Numbered from the stretch's first letter, positions 9,401-18,707 are shown. The stretch: 38,924 bases of DNA from Pseudomonadota bacterium (GCA_023461075.1 JAEWNY010000033.1:1-38924), one strand, 5' to 3'. The notes: generated by a model not told the origin, from the letters alone. Program-made: numbers and translations.

Positions 9401-11041
9401 CTTCGAGCAAGAAGCATGGTGCTTGGCGACATCGTCAACTCGAACACGGAAATCGTGAATCCCAGCGACGATTTCGGGTACGGGTACTGGAGCTCACCCG
9501 ATGCTTCTGACTGGCGCACGACGCTTTCCGCAGGCTATCGCGCTTTCCTGGCCAGCAAAGCGGGAGCTGCGTCTACGGTGTTCGCCGGCGCGAATGACGG
9601 CATGTTGCATGCGTTCCACGGAGGAACGGGTACCGAGCTGTTCGGCTTCATCCCCTCTTCCTCAGCCCGGCACCTGGCGCAACTGGCGAATCCTGGCTAT
9701 TCGCACCAGTACTATGTCGATGGGCAGTTCACGATTTCGGACGTGTCGTTGAATGCGACTGGCGCCGGTGCCTGGCGCACGGTCCTTGTCGGCAGCACGG
9801 GAGCAGGCGGTGCTGCGGCCGGCACCAAGGGCAATGTGTTCGCCCTCGACGTCACTCGGCCTGACAGCTTCGGCAACGCCTCGCTGCTCTGGGAGATAGG
9901 TCGCAACACCTCCGGGAGTGATGCGTACCAGGATGATCTGGGCTATGTGCTTGGCAAGCCCTTGGTCGTCCCGGTCCTTGGTCCCGGCGGCGCCCCGCGC
10001 TGGGTGGCGATCTTTGGCAATGGCGTCAATTCGGTCAATGGCCGCCCGGTGCTCTTCGTCGTCGACATCAGGACAGGGAGAATGCTGGCGACGCTGGCAC
10101 CTGCGGATGCCGCTTATGCAGGCAGGAACGGGCTCATGAACCTGGCTCCAGCCGCTGCGTTCAATGCCGATAGCCTTGTTGACACCATCTACGGGGGCGA
10201 TCTGCAGGGCAACCTTTGGCGCTTCGACCTGCGTGACGCCAACCCGGAAAACTGGAGCGTCCACAACCGCGAGAAACCGGTGTTCAACGCCACCCGCGCC
10301 GGTGTGCCGCAGCCAGTGACGGGCAACATCGAAGTCGTCACCGGCATGGGCGGCGGGTTAACTGTCTTGTTCGGGACCGGCCGGTATTTCGTAGACGGTG
10401 ATAACGGGACGCGTAACGTATCGACGTTGTACGGCTTCAACGACGATCTTGGCGATTCAGGCCTGACTCATGGTCGTGGGCAGTTGGTAGAGCAAACCAT
10501 CACCGCAGGTACTGCGTCCGGGGGTTACGAAACACGCAATGTCAGTCAGCGAACGGTTTCCTACGCCAGCAAGCGCGGGTGGTATGTGGACTTGATCGTT
10601 GGGTCTGCCGCGAAGGGGGAGCGGTTCATCGGCACGCCCCGCGTCCAGAACGGCAAGGTCATCTTCACGAGCTACCAACCCAGTTCCGATGATTGTGGTG
10701 CCTCTGGCGGCACCAACTGGCTGTACGCACTTGATATCGTGACCGGATCGGGCGGCATGGCCGGTGTTACCCTCTCGCCGGGAGGCACTTCCGTTTGTGA
10801 AGGGGACTGCGGCGGCATATCGTTGTCTCAAACCGGTCAGACGTCGAATCCGGTTCTGACCTCGAGTGTTTTCGTGCCAAAGATGGCTGCACAATGCGAC
10901 CCAACAGATCCGAGTTGCAGCCTGACGCCGGATGAGAGAATCAATGCCGAACGTTGTACGTTCGTGCTGCGGGCGCAAGGCGCGGTTCCGCTCTACCTGC
11001 CGCGACCCTGCGGTCGCCAATCCTGGAGGCAAATCCTGTGA
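6416..11041 (+). CDS. pilY1: Type IV pilus tip adhesin/assembly factor PilY1
   Basis: A 1,541-aa exported PilY1. Residues 1-29 look like a signal peptide. The N-terminal region has NRVAPLLMMVMSRDESLF and a perfect Ca-binding-type loop DLNEDGVLD near residue 70. The middle is Gly/Ser-rich. The C-terminal third is the PilY1 beta-propeller, with VFAGANDGMLHAFHG and IYGGDLQGNLWRFDLRD. PilY1 sits at the pilus tip, is needed for pilus extension and mediates adhesion and surface sensing. The propeller loop that binds calcium in P. aeruginosa PilY1 (D-x-[DN]-x-DG-x-x-D) reads AFNADSLVD here, so the first Asp and the Gly are missing. I chose ATG 6416 because it gives the signal peptide; the longer frame lies inside pilX. 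The stop overlaps the pilE ATG by one base. Confidence 0.93.
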   Translation: MHTAKITRVLLTALIIGLAVSRSGSITAGLTDYGLSQTPLFVGNRVAPLLMMVMSRDESLFKKAYSDYSDLNEDGVLDVTYNNGFDYSGYFDSALCYDYAGGQFTASAEAAKDANGNTTHRCSSKWSGNFLNWVTMSRLDVLRWVLFGGLRSTDSTTNTVLERAHIPNDLHAWSKVYSGSDIGDFTPLSGTQSFCNASFGVNGLPVMQVAGGDWSEWAATSTSQCGTGGGNRPSTTSNFTVRVRVCANPSPELRESFCSQYAGSGTPIFKPAGLLQEYGESRKLRFGLISGSYNKPRSGGVLRKNIGNVTGNGATPGVCAAGDEINLATGQFCNQTDGAEGIINTVSRFKLTQWSGSVWNDCSNWGLLNRQGQTGGNGNLNNPGTGGQACSGWGNPISEMYAEALRYITGESNPTAAYIGSGDLTGLPSGLTWLDPYRPVDQGGNSECAACNILVLSSGMNAFDGDELPSVAAGIGNGELATAAVSSNEGVGGGNLYSVGRVVGGIADLAVGVSANTHEDICSAKGVADLSKVRGICPDVPSLEGSYMVAGMAHRANTVDLRPDVTRVQTAKTFAVTMADSLPKFEIPVGGGLITLAPLCQANGSGSAAINNADGTPAAGWRTCFLGAVNVGSKRASVAPNHVYGRPLSYSGGLNTAGSYSLVWEDSLWGNDNDNDVVAMLSYCVGAECGADTNAANNSAYSGYDICWRSDSPVCSGTGRPAIGANEVLVRIENLSAYAGNAMLTGFSVFGSNADGVYRAARRPGGSDGSILTGTAEPAATWDKPKVIKFSRGTTQVGQLQTPLWYAAKYGGFKDSNANGQPDNGVGEWDSKKAGEPDNYFFARNPTKLKDALREIFAAAAGSGGPTAGGGAGARISSGSLTIEAGFNVPQDSNDWTGFLRALRVNADGSAGGVLWNAESQIPAPGARKLWFTTAVTQHDRDGSVDSPATIAAFEDANVPNVATLGLNPGSLPPWMAGYSKADLISYLRGNAVAGLRARSMVLGDIVNSNTEIVNPSDDFGYGYWSSPDASDWRTTLSAGYRAFLASKAGAASTVFAGANDGMLHAFHGGTGTELFGFIPSSSARHLAQLANPGYSHQYYVDGQFTISDVSLNATGAGAWRTVLVGSTGAGGAAAGTKGNVFALDVTRPDSFGNASLLWEIGRNTSGSDAYQDDLGYVLGKPLVVPVLGPGGAPRWVAIFGNGVNSVNGRPVLFVVDIRTGRMLATLAPADAAYAGRNGLMNLAPAAAFNADSLVDTIYGGDLQGNLWRFDLRDANPENWSVHNREKPVFNATRAGVPQPVTGNIEVVTGMGGGLTVLFGTGRYFVDGDNGTRNVSTLYGFNDDLGDSGLTHGRGQLVEQTITAGTASGGYETRNVSQRTVSYASKRGWYVDLIVGSAAKGERFIGTPRVQNGKVIFTSYQPSSDDCGASGGTNWLYALDIVTGSGGMAGVTLSPGGTSVCEGDCGGISLSQTGQTSNPVLTSSVFVPKMAAQCDPTDPSCSLTPDERINAERCTFVLRAQGAVPLYLPRPCGRQSWRQIL

Positions 11042-11493
11042 TGCATGCTAGTGGAAGCGATTCGGCGGATCGACCAGCCGTGGGTTTGCAGCACGGATTC
11101 ACCCTGATCGAACTGATGATCACCGTTGCTGTGGTGGCTATCCTTGCCACCATCGCGTTGCCTTCATACAACGAATACGTACGAAAGGCCCGACGGGCGC
11201 AAGCAAAGGCCGACATCACCGAATACATGCAATTGGCGGAGCGCTTCCACACCGTCAATAACACCTACGTCGGCTTCGCATTGCCAGCAACTTGGTCGCC
11301 ACGGGAAGCTGCGAGCGCAGGCGTTGCCCAGTACTCCCTCGCCATCAATCCCGCCGCGACCGCGAATGCCATCACCATCACGGCCGTGCCGCGTGCCGGT
11401 AGTGGGCAGGCTGCGGATCGCTGCGGTTCATTGGGGATCAACCAGGCGTCGGTCAAGACAAATACCAGAAGCACCCTCGCCGAGTGCTGGTAA
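11041..11493 (+). CDS. pilE: Type IV pilin PilE (minor pilin of the pilY1 operon)
   Basis: Last gene of the pilus operon, 150 aa. A long leader ending LQHG precedes FTLIELMITVAVVAILATIA, with Glu at +5 and the helix continuing to LPSYNEYVRKARRAQAKADI, as in PilE. The globular part ends with a probable disulphide pair (DRCGSLG and AECW). In this operon position PilE is a minor pilin joining the tip complex to the main fibre, not the major subunit. The ATG at 11041 shares its A with the pilY1 stop and follows TGGAGG. A strong terminator lies 50 bp downstream. Confidence 0.9.
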   Translation: MHASGSDSADRPAVGLQHGFTLIELMITVAVVAILATIALPSYNEYVRKARRAQAKADITEYMQLAERFHTVNNTYVGFALPATWSPREAASAGVAQYSLAINPAATANAITITAVPRAGSGQAADRCGSLGINQASVKTNTRSTLAECW

Positions 11494-11543
11494 GTGGGGT
11501 TTGCGTTTGGGCTAATGCTGGCCCCAAGGGCCGAAGAACTGGA

Positions 11544-11576
11544 AAGGGCCTGCGATTTCTCGCAAGCCCTTGTTTT
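11544..11576. terminator. Bidirectional terminator between pilE and tRNA-Asn
   Basis: An 11-bp stem with one mismatch (AAGGGCcTGCG / CGCAaGCCCTT) and loop ATTTCT is followed by GTTTT on the + strand. It ends the pilus operon and lies just beyond the 3' end of the tRNA on the - strand, so it may serve both. Confidence 0.75.
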
Positions 11577-11579
11577 GGA

Positions 11580-11656
11580 TGGCGCCCGAAGTTGGACTCG
11601 AACCAACGACCCCCTGATTAACAGTCAAGTGCTCTAACCGGCTGAGCTATTCGGGC
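11580..11656 (-). tRNA. tRNA-Asn (GTT)
   Basis: On the - strand the sequence begins GCCCGAATAGCTCAGCCGG and ends TTCGGGCGCCA. The acceptor stem, D arm, anticodon loop CTGTTAA (anticodon GTT) and T arm GTTCGAGTC are all present, and CCA is encoded. The gene lies between the pilus operon and an unrelated pseudopilin gene. I see no integrase or att repeat at this tRNA. Confidence 0.96.
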
Positions 11657-11695
11657 TAGGTAGGCCGCATATGCTATGACCGACGTGGCCCGGGG

Positions 11696-12253
11696 TCAAG
11701 GAGTCTGATCGATTCGGCAGCCGAACGCTGCCCTGAACCGTTCTGTCCTGACCCTGCCCACGTTGTTGACGATCACGCTCGAGCGCAATCGTTCGTGAGT
11801 GCATATCTCCAAGGTGGCATTGCTGCCGGCGCTGCGGCCGTCCGGAAGGAAACGAATTTTCAGTCGTCCCGGACTTGAAGAAAGCCTTACGCCGCTCGAA
11901 AGAGCTTCATGCCGGATCGCGATGGTCTCGGTCGCGCTGGGCTGGTGGTTGCCGTCATCATCGACGAATCCGATCCATCCTGCGTTCCAATGATTGGTCG
12001 GACTGCAGCTTGTTCCATCCACGCTTGGACACAGTTGGGTGGGTCTTCCGCGTGTCACCGCTGCTAGCCGCGCCCAGGCAAGATCGGTACTCATGGCAGC
12101 GCTAACTCCCTGCGCGCGAACGGACATCAACGTATTTTCGAGACTGGGAAAACCCCAAGTCGCCACGAGCGAAATGATGCCCAGCACGAAGCTCATCTCC
12201 ACAAGAGTCAAACCGTGCTGCAAATACTCTGCTTTTGGGGTGTTGGTCGCCAT
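11696..12253 (-). CDS. GspH/FimT family pseudopilin (isolated)
   Basis: A second FimT-like prepilin of 185 aa, outside the main operon and on the other strand. The leader MATNTPKAEYLQHG is followed by LTLVEMSFVLGIISLVATWG; Glu at +5 is kept, but the helix is less canonical than in the operon FimT. The rest follows the GspH pattern (RGRPTQLCPS, GWIGFVDDDGN, FLPDGRSAGSNATLEIC, VIVNNVGRVR). Its role could be DNA uptake or pilus priming, as for FimT proteins, or a pseudopilin of another secretion machine; no partner gene is nearby. It is divergent from uvrB, with 140 bp between. Confidence 0.82.
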   Translation of the reverse strand: MATNTPKAEYLQHGLTLVEMSFVLGIISLVATWGFPSLENTLMSVRAQGVSAAMSTDLAWARLAAVTRGRPTQLCPSVDGTSCSPTNHWNAGWIGFVDDDGNHQPSATETIAIRHEALSSGVRLSSSPGRLKIRFLPDGRSAGSNATLEICTHERLRSSVIVNNVGRVRTERFRAAFGCRIDQTP

Positions 12254-12265
12254 GGATAATTTCCC

Positions 12266-12281
12266 GTGTCTGGACAGACAC
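12266..12281. promoter_or_regulatory. 16-bp palindrome between the pseudopilin gene and uvrB
   Basis: GTGTCTG-GA-CAGACAC is a perfect 7-2-7 inverted repeat in the divergent intergenic region. It has the form of a dimeric regulator site. It is not an E. coli-type LexA box (CTG-N10-CAG). The regulator is unknown. Confidence 0.35.
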
Positions 12282-12393
12282 TGCGTGAACCAGCGACCGT
12301 TGCCGATCAGATTTCTCTAGTGGCAAGGCTCGGAAAACTCCTCAGAGAGCTGTCGGTGCGGCCGAGCATTGAAACTTCTGGCATCATCCGGAA

Positions 12394-14424
<2,031 letters not shown>

Positions 14425-14496
14425 ACATCGCCCGGGCCTTGACCCCGCCGTAACTTTTGCCCTGCGATCCTTCGCGCTCCACACAGGAGGACCCCC

Positions 14497-14994
14497 ATGG
14501 GCATGTTTGATTTCATCAAGGACGCGGGCGAGAAGATCTTCAAGCCGGGCGAAGCCAAGGCCGAAGCCGCCATCGAGAAGCACATCGGCAGCTACGGGCT
14601 GGACATCAGCGGCCTGAAGGTCGAGGTCGATGGCCAGACCGCGAAGATCGAGGGCCAGGCCAAGGACGTGGCAACCCGCGAGAAGGCTGTGCTCATCGCC
14701 GGCAACATCGAGGGCATCCAGAAGGTCGATGACCGCATGACCGTGGCCAGCGGCGGCGCCGATTTCAGCGCGGTGACCGGCGGCTCCTCCGCAGTCGTGG
14801 GTGCCGGCGGCAGCGGCGAGTGGAGCTCGCGCACGTACACGGTGGTGAAGGGCGACACGCTGTCCAAGATCTCGAAAGAGATGTACGGCGATGCCAACAA
14901 GTACAACACCATCTTCGAGGCCAACAAGCCGATGCTGAAGGATCCGGACAAGATCTACCCGGGCCAAGTCCTGCGCATCCCGGCCGAAGCCTGA
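14497..14994 (+). CDS. lysM: BON and LysM domain protein (Kbp/YgaU-like)
   Basis: A 165-aa protein with the Kbp architecture: a BON domain (about residues 25-85, ISGLKVEVDGQTAKIEGQAK) and a C-terminal LysM domain (about 110-162, YTVVKGDTLSKISKEMYGDA ending YPGQVLRIP). E. coli Kbp is a cytoplasmic potassium-binding protein needed for normal growth at high K+; that role is known for the family and not tested here. No signal peptide is visible (MGMFDFIKDAGEKIF), which agrees with a cytoplasmic place. The ATG follows a strong AGGAGG. A textbook terminator ends the unit. Confidence 0.92.
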   Translation: MGMFDFIKDAGEKIFKPGEAKAEAAIEKHIGSYGLDISGLKVEVDGQTAKIEGQAKDVATREKAVLIAGNIEGIQKVDDRMTVASGGADFSAVTGGSSAVVGAGGSGEWSSRTYTVVKGDTLSKISKEMYGDANKYNTIFEANKPMLKDPDKIYPGQVLRIPAEA

Positions 14995-15008
14995 TCCAGG
15001 CTCTGTCG

Positions 15009-15035
15009 AAAAGGCCGCCTTCGGGCGGCCTTTTT
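15009..15035 (+). terminator. Rho-independent terminator after lysM
   Basis: An 11-bp stem (AAAAGGCCGCC / GGCGGCCTTTT) with a TTCG tetraloop and a T run, 14 bp after the lysM stop. Confidence 0.92.
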
Positions 15036-15096
15036 CGTTGCCGAGGGCCCGTGGTTGCGTGGATGGGGCCAGAACCCTTAGAATTCCGCTCCCTTC

Positions 15097-15171
15097 GGGC
15101 GGTTAGCTCAGCGGTAGAGCACTACCTTGACATGGTAGGGGTCACAGGTTCGAACCCTGTACCGCCCACCA
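15097..15171 (+). tRNA. tRNA-Val (GAC), integration site of the island
   Basis: The sequence starts GGGCGGTTAGCTCAGCGG and ends ACCGCCCACCA. The 7-bp acceptor stem, the anticodon loop TTGACAT (anticodon GAC), the T arm GTTCGAACC and an encoded CCA are visible. A tyrosine integrase gene abuts it on the opposite strand and reads into it, so its 3' half is the likely attB/attL core. I found no second copy of the 3' end elsewhere in the window. Confidence 0.96.
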
Positions 15172-16330
15172 CTTTAAGTGGTTGATACGGCGCAACCTTC
15201 ACGGGTTGCGCCGTTTTCATTTTCCGGGTGACTGACCCCGGACTGACCCCGCGGCGGGGCTGAATAGGCTTCGGGCAGAGCCGGCGAAGCGCCGGAACGT
15301 CCTTGGCGAGGTCGATCATCCAGATGTCAAGCACGTCCCGAACCCGCTCGCCGTCAAACTTCGCGTAGCCGTCAGTGACGCCGCTGCCGGTGTGCCCCAA
15401 CAGCCCCTTGACGTCCCACTCGGGCACTCCCAGCCTCCTCAGCTCTGAGGCGACCGTGTGGCGCAGTACGCGCGGCGCAAACCATGCGGGTAGGGCAGCG
15501 TCGGCTCGGATCCTGCGCCAAGTCGTCTTGATCGATTCGGTCTTCAGTCCATTCCAGCCGGCGTAGTAGGGGCCGCGAGTTTCAGCGAGATGGGCAGCGA
15601 GCGTTCGGGTAAGCGGAACGACCGGGCGCCGCTTTTTGGTCTGCCTGCGCCCGGCCGGGTTGAGCCTGATCATGCCGATGTCGTAGTCGACTTGTTCAGG
15701 TTGCAGGTCGAGCGCTGCATCGCCACGGCAACCCGTATTGAGTCGGATCAAGCAGTAGGTCCAGATGTGCGGGGGCATCGGAGTATTGAGTAGCGCCACC
15801 AGCTGGTCGCGGCTTGCTCGGTGAGGGAACGGTTCTCCTTCCGGCGGCAACTCGATTAAGGGAACACGGTCGAGTTCCTGACGCTTACGCGCGCGATTGA
15901 GGGCGGTCTGGCCGACACCCACCACGCGGCGAACGTAGCCATCGCTGTATCCGCGTGCGCGTAGCCACTCGATGAAAGCTTCCTGACGGGCGATGGTAAG
16001 CTGGTTGACTGTCCGGGACTCTCCCCAGTGCTCCCGCCAAAGTTCGATGGCGCGCTTGATCGTCGTCTTGCTGCGCAGGTTGATGCCGTGCTTCAGCCAA
16101 TACCGATCCAGAATGGCCATGATGGGCACTTCTTCGGATGCTTCATCCTGCAGCTCCGCCAGCTCGAGGATCAGCTCCCTGGCTCGTCGCTTCGCATCGT
16201 CAAGGCCTGCACAGCCTGTAGTGCGTGCAATTTTCTGACCGTTTTCGCGCCACTCGAGGTAGAGGTTGTCCGAACCCTTGCGGCGGACGATGGCGTATTG
16301 GTCGGTGATGCGGTAGACGACGGAGGACAC
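15122..16330 (-). CDS. Tyrosine recombinase/integrase at tRNA-Val
   Basis: A 402-aa phage-type integrase. The N-terminal arm-type domain (LYLEWRENGQKIARTT) and SAM-like core-binding domain (about 70-165) come first, followed by the catalytic domain with Arg in NTGCRGDAALDL, the strand Lys region RRQTKKRRPVVPL, the R-H-T box VLRHTVAS, the LGHTGSG box and Tyr in TDGYAKF. The first box-II His is Arg here (PRVLRHT). It probably integrates the island into tRNA-Val. The start is GTG 16330, inside the excisionase-like gene. The last residues (GGTGFEPVTPTMSR) are read from the antisense strand of the tRNA, so the protein end is encoded by the attachment site. The functional core likely ends near residue 340. 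Confidence 0.9.
   Translation of the reverse strand: MSSVVYRITDQYAIVRRKGSDNLYLEWRENGQKIARTTGCAGLDDAKRRARELILELAELQDEASEEVPIMAILDRYWLKHGINLRSKTTIKRAIELWREHWGESRTVNQLTIARQEAFIEWLRARGYSDGYVRRVVGVGQTALNRARKRQELDRVPLIELPPEGEPFPHRASRDQLVALLNTPMPPHIWTYCLIRLNTGCRGDAALDLQPEQVDYDIGMIRLNPAGRRQTKKRRPVVPLTRTLAAHLAETRGPYYAGWNGLKTESIKTTWRRIRADAALPAWFAPRVLRHTVASELRRLGVPEWDVKGLLGHTGSGVTDGYAKFDGERVRDVLDIWMIDLAKDVPALRRLCPKPIQPRRGVSPGSVTRKMKTAQPVKVAPYQPLKVVGGTGFEPVTPTMSR
15187..15217 (+). terminator. Terminator just behind tRNA-Val, inside the integrase frame
   Basis: A perfect 11-bp stem (ACGGCGCAACC / GGTTGCGCCGT) with a 6-nt loop, followed by TTT and an AT-rich stretch, begins 16 bp after the tRNA. It lies on the island side of the junction and is also covered by the antisense integrase frame. 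Confidence 0.75.
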
Positions 16331-16542
16331 TCGCTCTGCTCCAGGAATTCTGCCAGGTGCTGGGCACGGAAGTACACATCCCGGCCGATTCGACCGAACC
16401 CGATCAAGCCATTCTTGCGATAGCGCCGGAGAGTGAAAATCGACTTGCCGAGATACTGGGCCGCTTGCGCCTCGGTAAGTCGTTCAGGGAGTCGCGCAAA
16501 CTCGACGGATTTCTGCGGCGGGGTGGTGTTGTCCGTGTCCAT
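16171..16542 (-). CDS. Excisionase-like helix-turn-helix protein
   Basis: A 123-aa protein whose first 75 residues look like a MerR/Xis-type winged helix-turn-helix: RLTEAQAAQYLGKSIFTLRR, then RKNGLIGFGRIGRDVYF and a short wing helix HLAEFLEQS. Such proteins act as recombination directionality factors or regulators next to integrases. The start is ATG 16542; upstream in-frame starts would add sequence unlike the family. The last ~50 residues (from CPPSSTASPT) are low-complexity and overlap the integrase start by 160 bp. That part may be a run-on, and the fold is probably complete without it. It shares strand and probably transcript with the integrase. Confidence 0.7.
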   Translation of the reverse strand: MDTDNTTPPQKSVEFARLPERLTEAQAAQYLGKSIFTLRRYRKNGLIGFGRIGRDVYFRAQHLAEFLEQSECPPSSTASPTNTPSSAARVRTTSTSSGAKTVRKLHALQAVQALTMRSDEPGS

Positions 16543-16639
16543 GGGTAGGACGTTACAACGGAATAGCCGCCACCAAAGTTGTGATTCGGCCATGAAAAAC
16601 GGCTCGAATCGCGACTTGCAGGCCACCTCGCTATGTGAG

Positions 16640-16669
16640 CCCCTGCAGCCGGGAGTCTAGCTGCAGGGG
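16640..16669. repeat. Perfect 10-bp inverted repeat between accessory genes
   Basis: CCCCTGCAGC, a 10-nt spacer, then GCTGCAGGGG. It lies between the 205-aa gene (stop 16681) and the excisionase-like gene (start 16542), both on the - strand. There is no T run, so it may be a weak terminator, an mRNA-end hairpin or a binding site. Confidence 0.5.
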
Positions 16670-16680
16670 AGCCGGCTGCC

Positions 16681-17298
16681 TCAGTCAGGCGCAACAACCA
16701 TTAAGCGCCAACCGGGCAGAAGCCCTCCGACCTCGAAGGGCTGGTCGATATACCGACCTTGTTCGTCGGGCGGAACACCAGCAGCGTCCAGAGCTATGCT
16801 CTTGATGCTCAGCATCTCGTCATACACCACAAGTGCACGCTCACGAACCATCATCCCCATCCTTTGCCGGCGATGCGTGGGATCGGGATCTTCGCCCATT
16901 GCGATTGCCCAGGCGGACATCAGCCATCCGTAAGCCTGCATCATCGCGGCGTGGCAGACGACCCGATCGTTGATCGCCAGGCCGGAGACAAACCTCCTGA
17001 GCTCCATGGGCTCTGTTGGCATCTTCTGACCGAGGCGGCGACTCGATGTCTCGATTGATCGCGTGTAGGCGGCACTCTTCCGTGAGATCTCGCCCAGCAT
17101 CGTCCTGAACGCCTGCCGCGCGTCCTCCTCGCTGGCGAGCGCATCGATCACGCTCTGCTCAACATCGAACAGTCGGAGGCGGTGGTGTGAGATCTCGAAG
17201 AGCTCCCATGCAACCATTGCCTCCGTGGCGTTGCCGAATGGCAGGTGGCTCGGGAGTCCCTGTTCCCAGTAGGGTGGGTGCTTGATCACTGGGGTCAT
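16681..17298 (-). CDS. Hypothetical protein, 205 aa
   Basis: I do not recognise the family. The protein is soluble, largely alpha-helical by eye, without signal peptide, membrane segment or known catalytic motif. Features include an acidic/aromatic N-terminus (PPYWEQGLPSHLPFGNATEA), a Met-rich central helix (HAAMMQAYGWLMSAWAIAMG) and a basic segment THRRQRMGMMVRERA. Its ATG overlaps the stop of the exported protein gene by four bases (ATGA, 17295-17298), so the two are translationally coupled and probably act together. Codon use and frame are consistent with a real gene. Confidence 0.7.
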   Translation of the reverse strand: MTPVIKHPPYWEQGLPSHLPFGNATEAMVAWELFEISHHRLRLFDVEQSVIDALASEEDARQAFRTMLGEISRKSAAYTRSIETSSRRLGQKMPTEPMELRRFVSGLAINDRVVCHAAMMQAYGWLMSAWAIAMGEDPDPTHRRQRMGMMVRERALVVYDEMLSIKSIALDAAGVPPDEQGRYIDQPFEVGGLLPGWRLMVVAPD

Positions 17299-18614
17299 GG
17301 CGCACCCCCGAACTTCTCTCTCACGTCAGCAACTTCCCCACCGCGCAGTCCCAGCTGCGCCAGAACGCGGATACCACCATCCGGCGTCTGCTCGGCGCGC
17401 CAGTGATTGATACCCATGACACGCTTGAACAGGATCTCCTGTCGCCCCGTCGGCAGGTGGATTGCATAGATGCTCGCGTTGTCATCGCCACCCACGATGG
17501 CAATCGGACCGATCGTCGTCGGATACCACCTGATCGCGTTCAGGAAGTGCTGCTTGTTGCCGTCGCGATCCTCCCAGCCCAGATCGGTGGTCAGTTCCGA
17601 CCGTGGAACGATCACCGAACGCCCCGTTGCGATCTCGATCAAGGCAAAGTCCGGATCCCGAGATCCGAAGCTGGTCGGTTGCTTGAGTCCGACGCGACTG
17701 GGGCTGACACCGAACAGACCGCGCGTGGCACTGCGACTCCAGGTGTTGACCGGTTGACCCGGGCGTGCCCCGATCGCATCGCGCCAAGTCGGCTTGCCGC
17801 GCTTCATGGCCAGCACATATCCGGTTCCGGCAACGTCGCCACCTTGCGCGTACATCACCGAGTATCCGACAGGTACCGTCTGCGATGAAACCGGCTGGCC
17901 AGGAACGTAGCGGAACATGCTTCCTGCGCGTGTGACCAGGATGCCGTCGGCCATGGCGACGAAGCTCTCACCGCCGACCTGCTGCCCATCGTGCGTGGTC
18001 AGGGTCACCCGGTCCTCATCGATGACCATCGTTCCGATGGTGACTGGGCTGGCCGACGCGTTGGCATTGGCGTACTTCACGTTGTAACGGCCGCCTCCAG
18101 CATCCACGAGATAGGTGACGTCCCCGGTTTTCGGATCGATGCCATACGTCTGGATTTCGCCCGCCGGATCCATCCACAGCCGTCCATTGGCCTTGAAGCC
18201 GTCGGCAGCCTCTTCGAACGTGGCGGGACCTCGGGCCTGGTAGTGGGGTTGGAGGACTCCCCCCAAGTCACTGGCTGAAGTGCCAGATCCCTCCACAGGC
18301 GGGGTTGAAGCTGGTGCTGGGGCTGGAGTTGCTGCCTTCGGCGGAACAGGCGCGATTGCCGCCGGCGCGGTTTCGGCGTCCCGCTGCGCTTCGACAGCCA
18401 TGCGAAGGCCCATGAATCCTGCGCTGGTCTCCCGATAGCGCTGGAGCATCTGCGCTTCCATTTCGGGGGTGATGGTCATGCCTTGGGCGCGGGCAGCCTG
18501 TTTCATCTGCTCGAGGAGCTTGCGCTCCTGGGGGGTGGCGTCCTGGGCGAAGACCCCCGTGGCAACCAGTGCCGCCAGCAACGGCGCGGCTTGAAGCGTG
18601 TGTTTCAGTTTCAT
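17295..18614 (-). CDS. Exported protein of unknown function, 439 aa
   Basis: The N-terminus MKLKHTLQAAPLLAALVATGVFAQ is a clear Sec signal peptide with cleavage after VFA, so the protein is periplasmic or secreted. A charged helical stretch (residues 27-85) is followed by a Pro/Ala linker (about 85-110) and then a large beta-rich domain from residue 120 to the end. That domain has repeating strands of the kind seen in propellers (GEIQTYGIDPKTGDVTYLVD; GDDNASIYAIHLPTGRQEIL). I cannot assign a family. ATG 18614 follows AGGAGA. The gene leads a two-gene operon with the 205-aa protein and is divergent from an Xre-type regulator, which may control it. Confidence 0.75.
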   Translation of the reverse strand: MKLKHTLQAAPLLAALVATGVFAQDATPQERKLLEQMKQAARAQGMTITPEMEAQMLQRYRETSAGFMGLRMAVEAQRDAETAPAAIAPVPPKAATPAPAPASTPPVEGSGTSASDLGGVLQPHYQARGPATFEEAADGFKANGRLWMDPAGEIQTYGIDPKTGDVTYLVDAGGGRYNVKYANANASASPVTIGTMVIDEDRVTLTTHDGQQVGGESFVAMADGILVTRAGSMFRYVPGQPVSSQTVPVGYSVMYAQGGDVAGTGYVLAMKRGKPTWRDAIGARPGQPVNTWSRSATRGLFGVSPSRVGLKQPTSFGSRDPDFALIEIATGRSVIVPRSELTTDLGWEDRDGNKQHFLNAIRWYPTTIGPIAIVGGDDNASIYAIHLPTGRQEILFKRVMGINHWRAEQTPDGGIRVLAQLGLRGGEVADVREKFGGAP

Positions 18615-18631
18615 GATGTCTCTCCTGTGAT

Positions 18632-18679
18632 GTCCAGAATGGACTGATGAAGTTCACCTATAGAGTTTGCTGAATATAG
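18632..18679. promoter_or_regulatory. Divergent intergenic region with two small inverted repeats
   Basis: Between the exported-protein gene and the Xre-type gene lie GTCCA-GAA-TGGAC (18632-18644) and CTATA-12nt-TATAG (18658-18679). Both could be operator half-site pairs for the neighbouring helix-turn-helix protein. The repeats are short, so this is only suggestive. Confidence 0.3.
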
Positions 18680-18707
18680 CGTTGGGCGGCCCTCTGATGC
18701 GCGCCCG

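Noticed and set aside
12254..12393. LexA/SOS box before uvrB
   Set aside because: The only palindrome, GTGTCTGGACAGACAC, does not fit the E. coli or the xanthomonad LexA consensus that I know.
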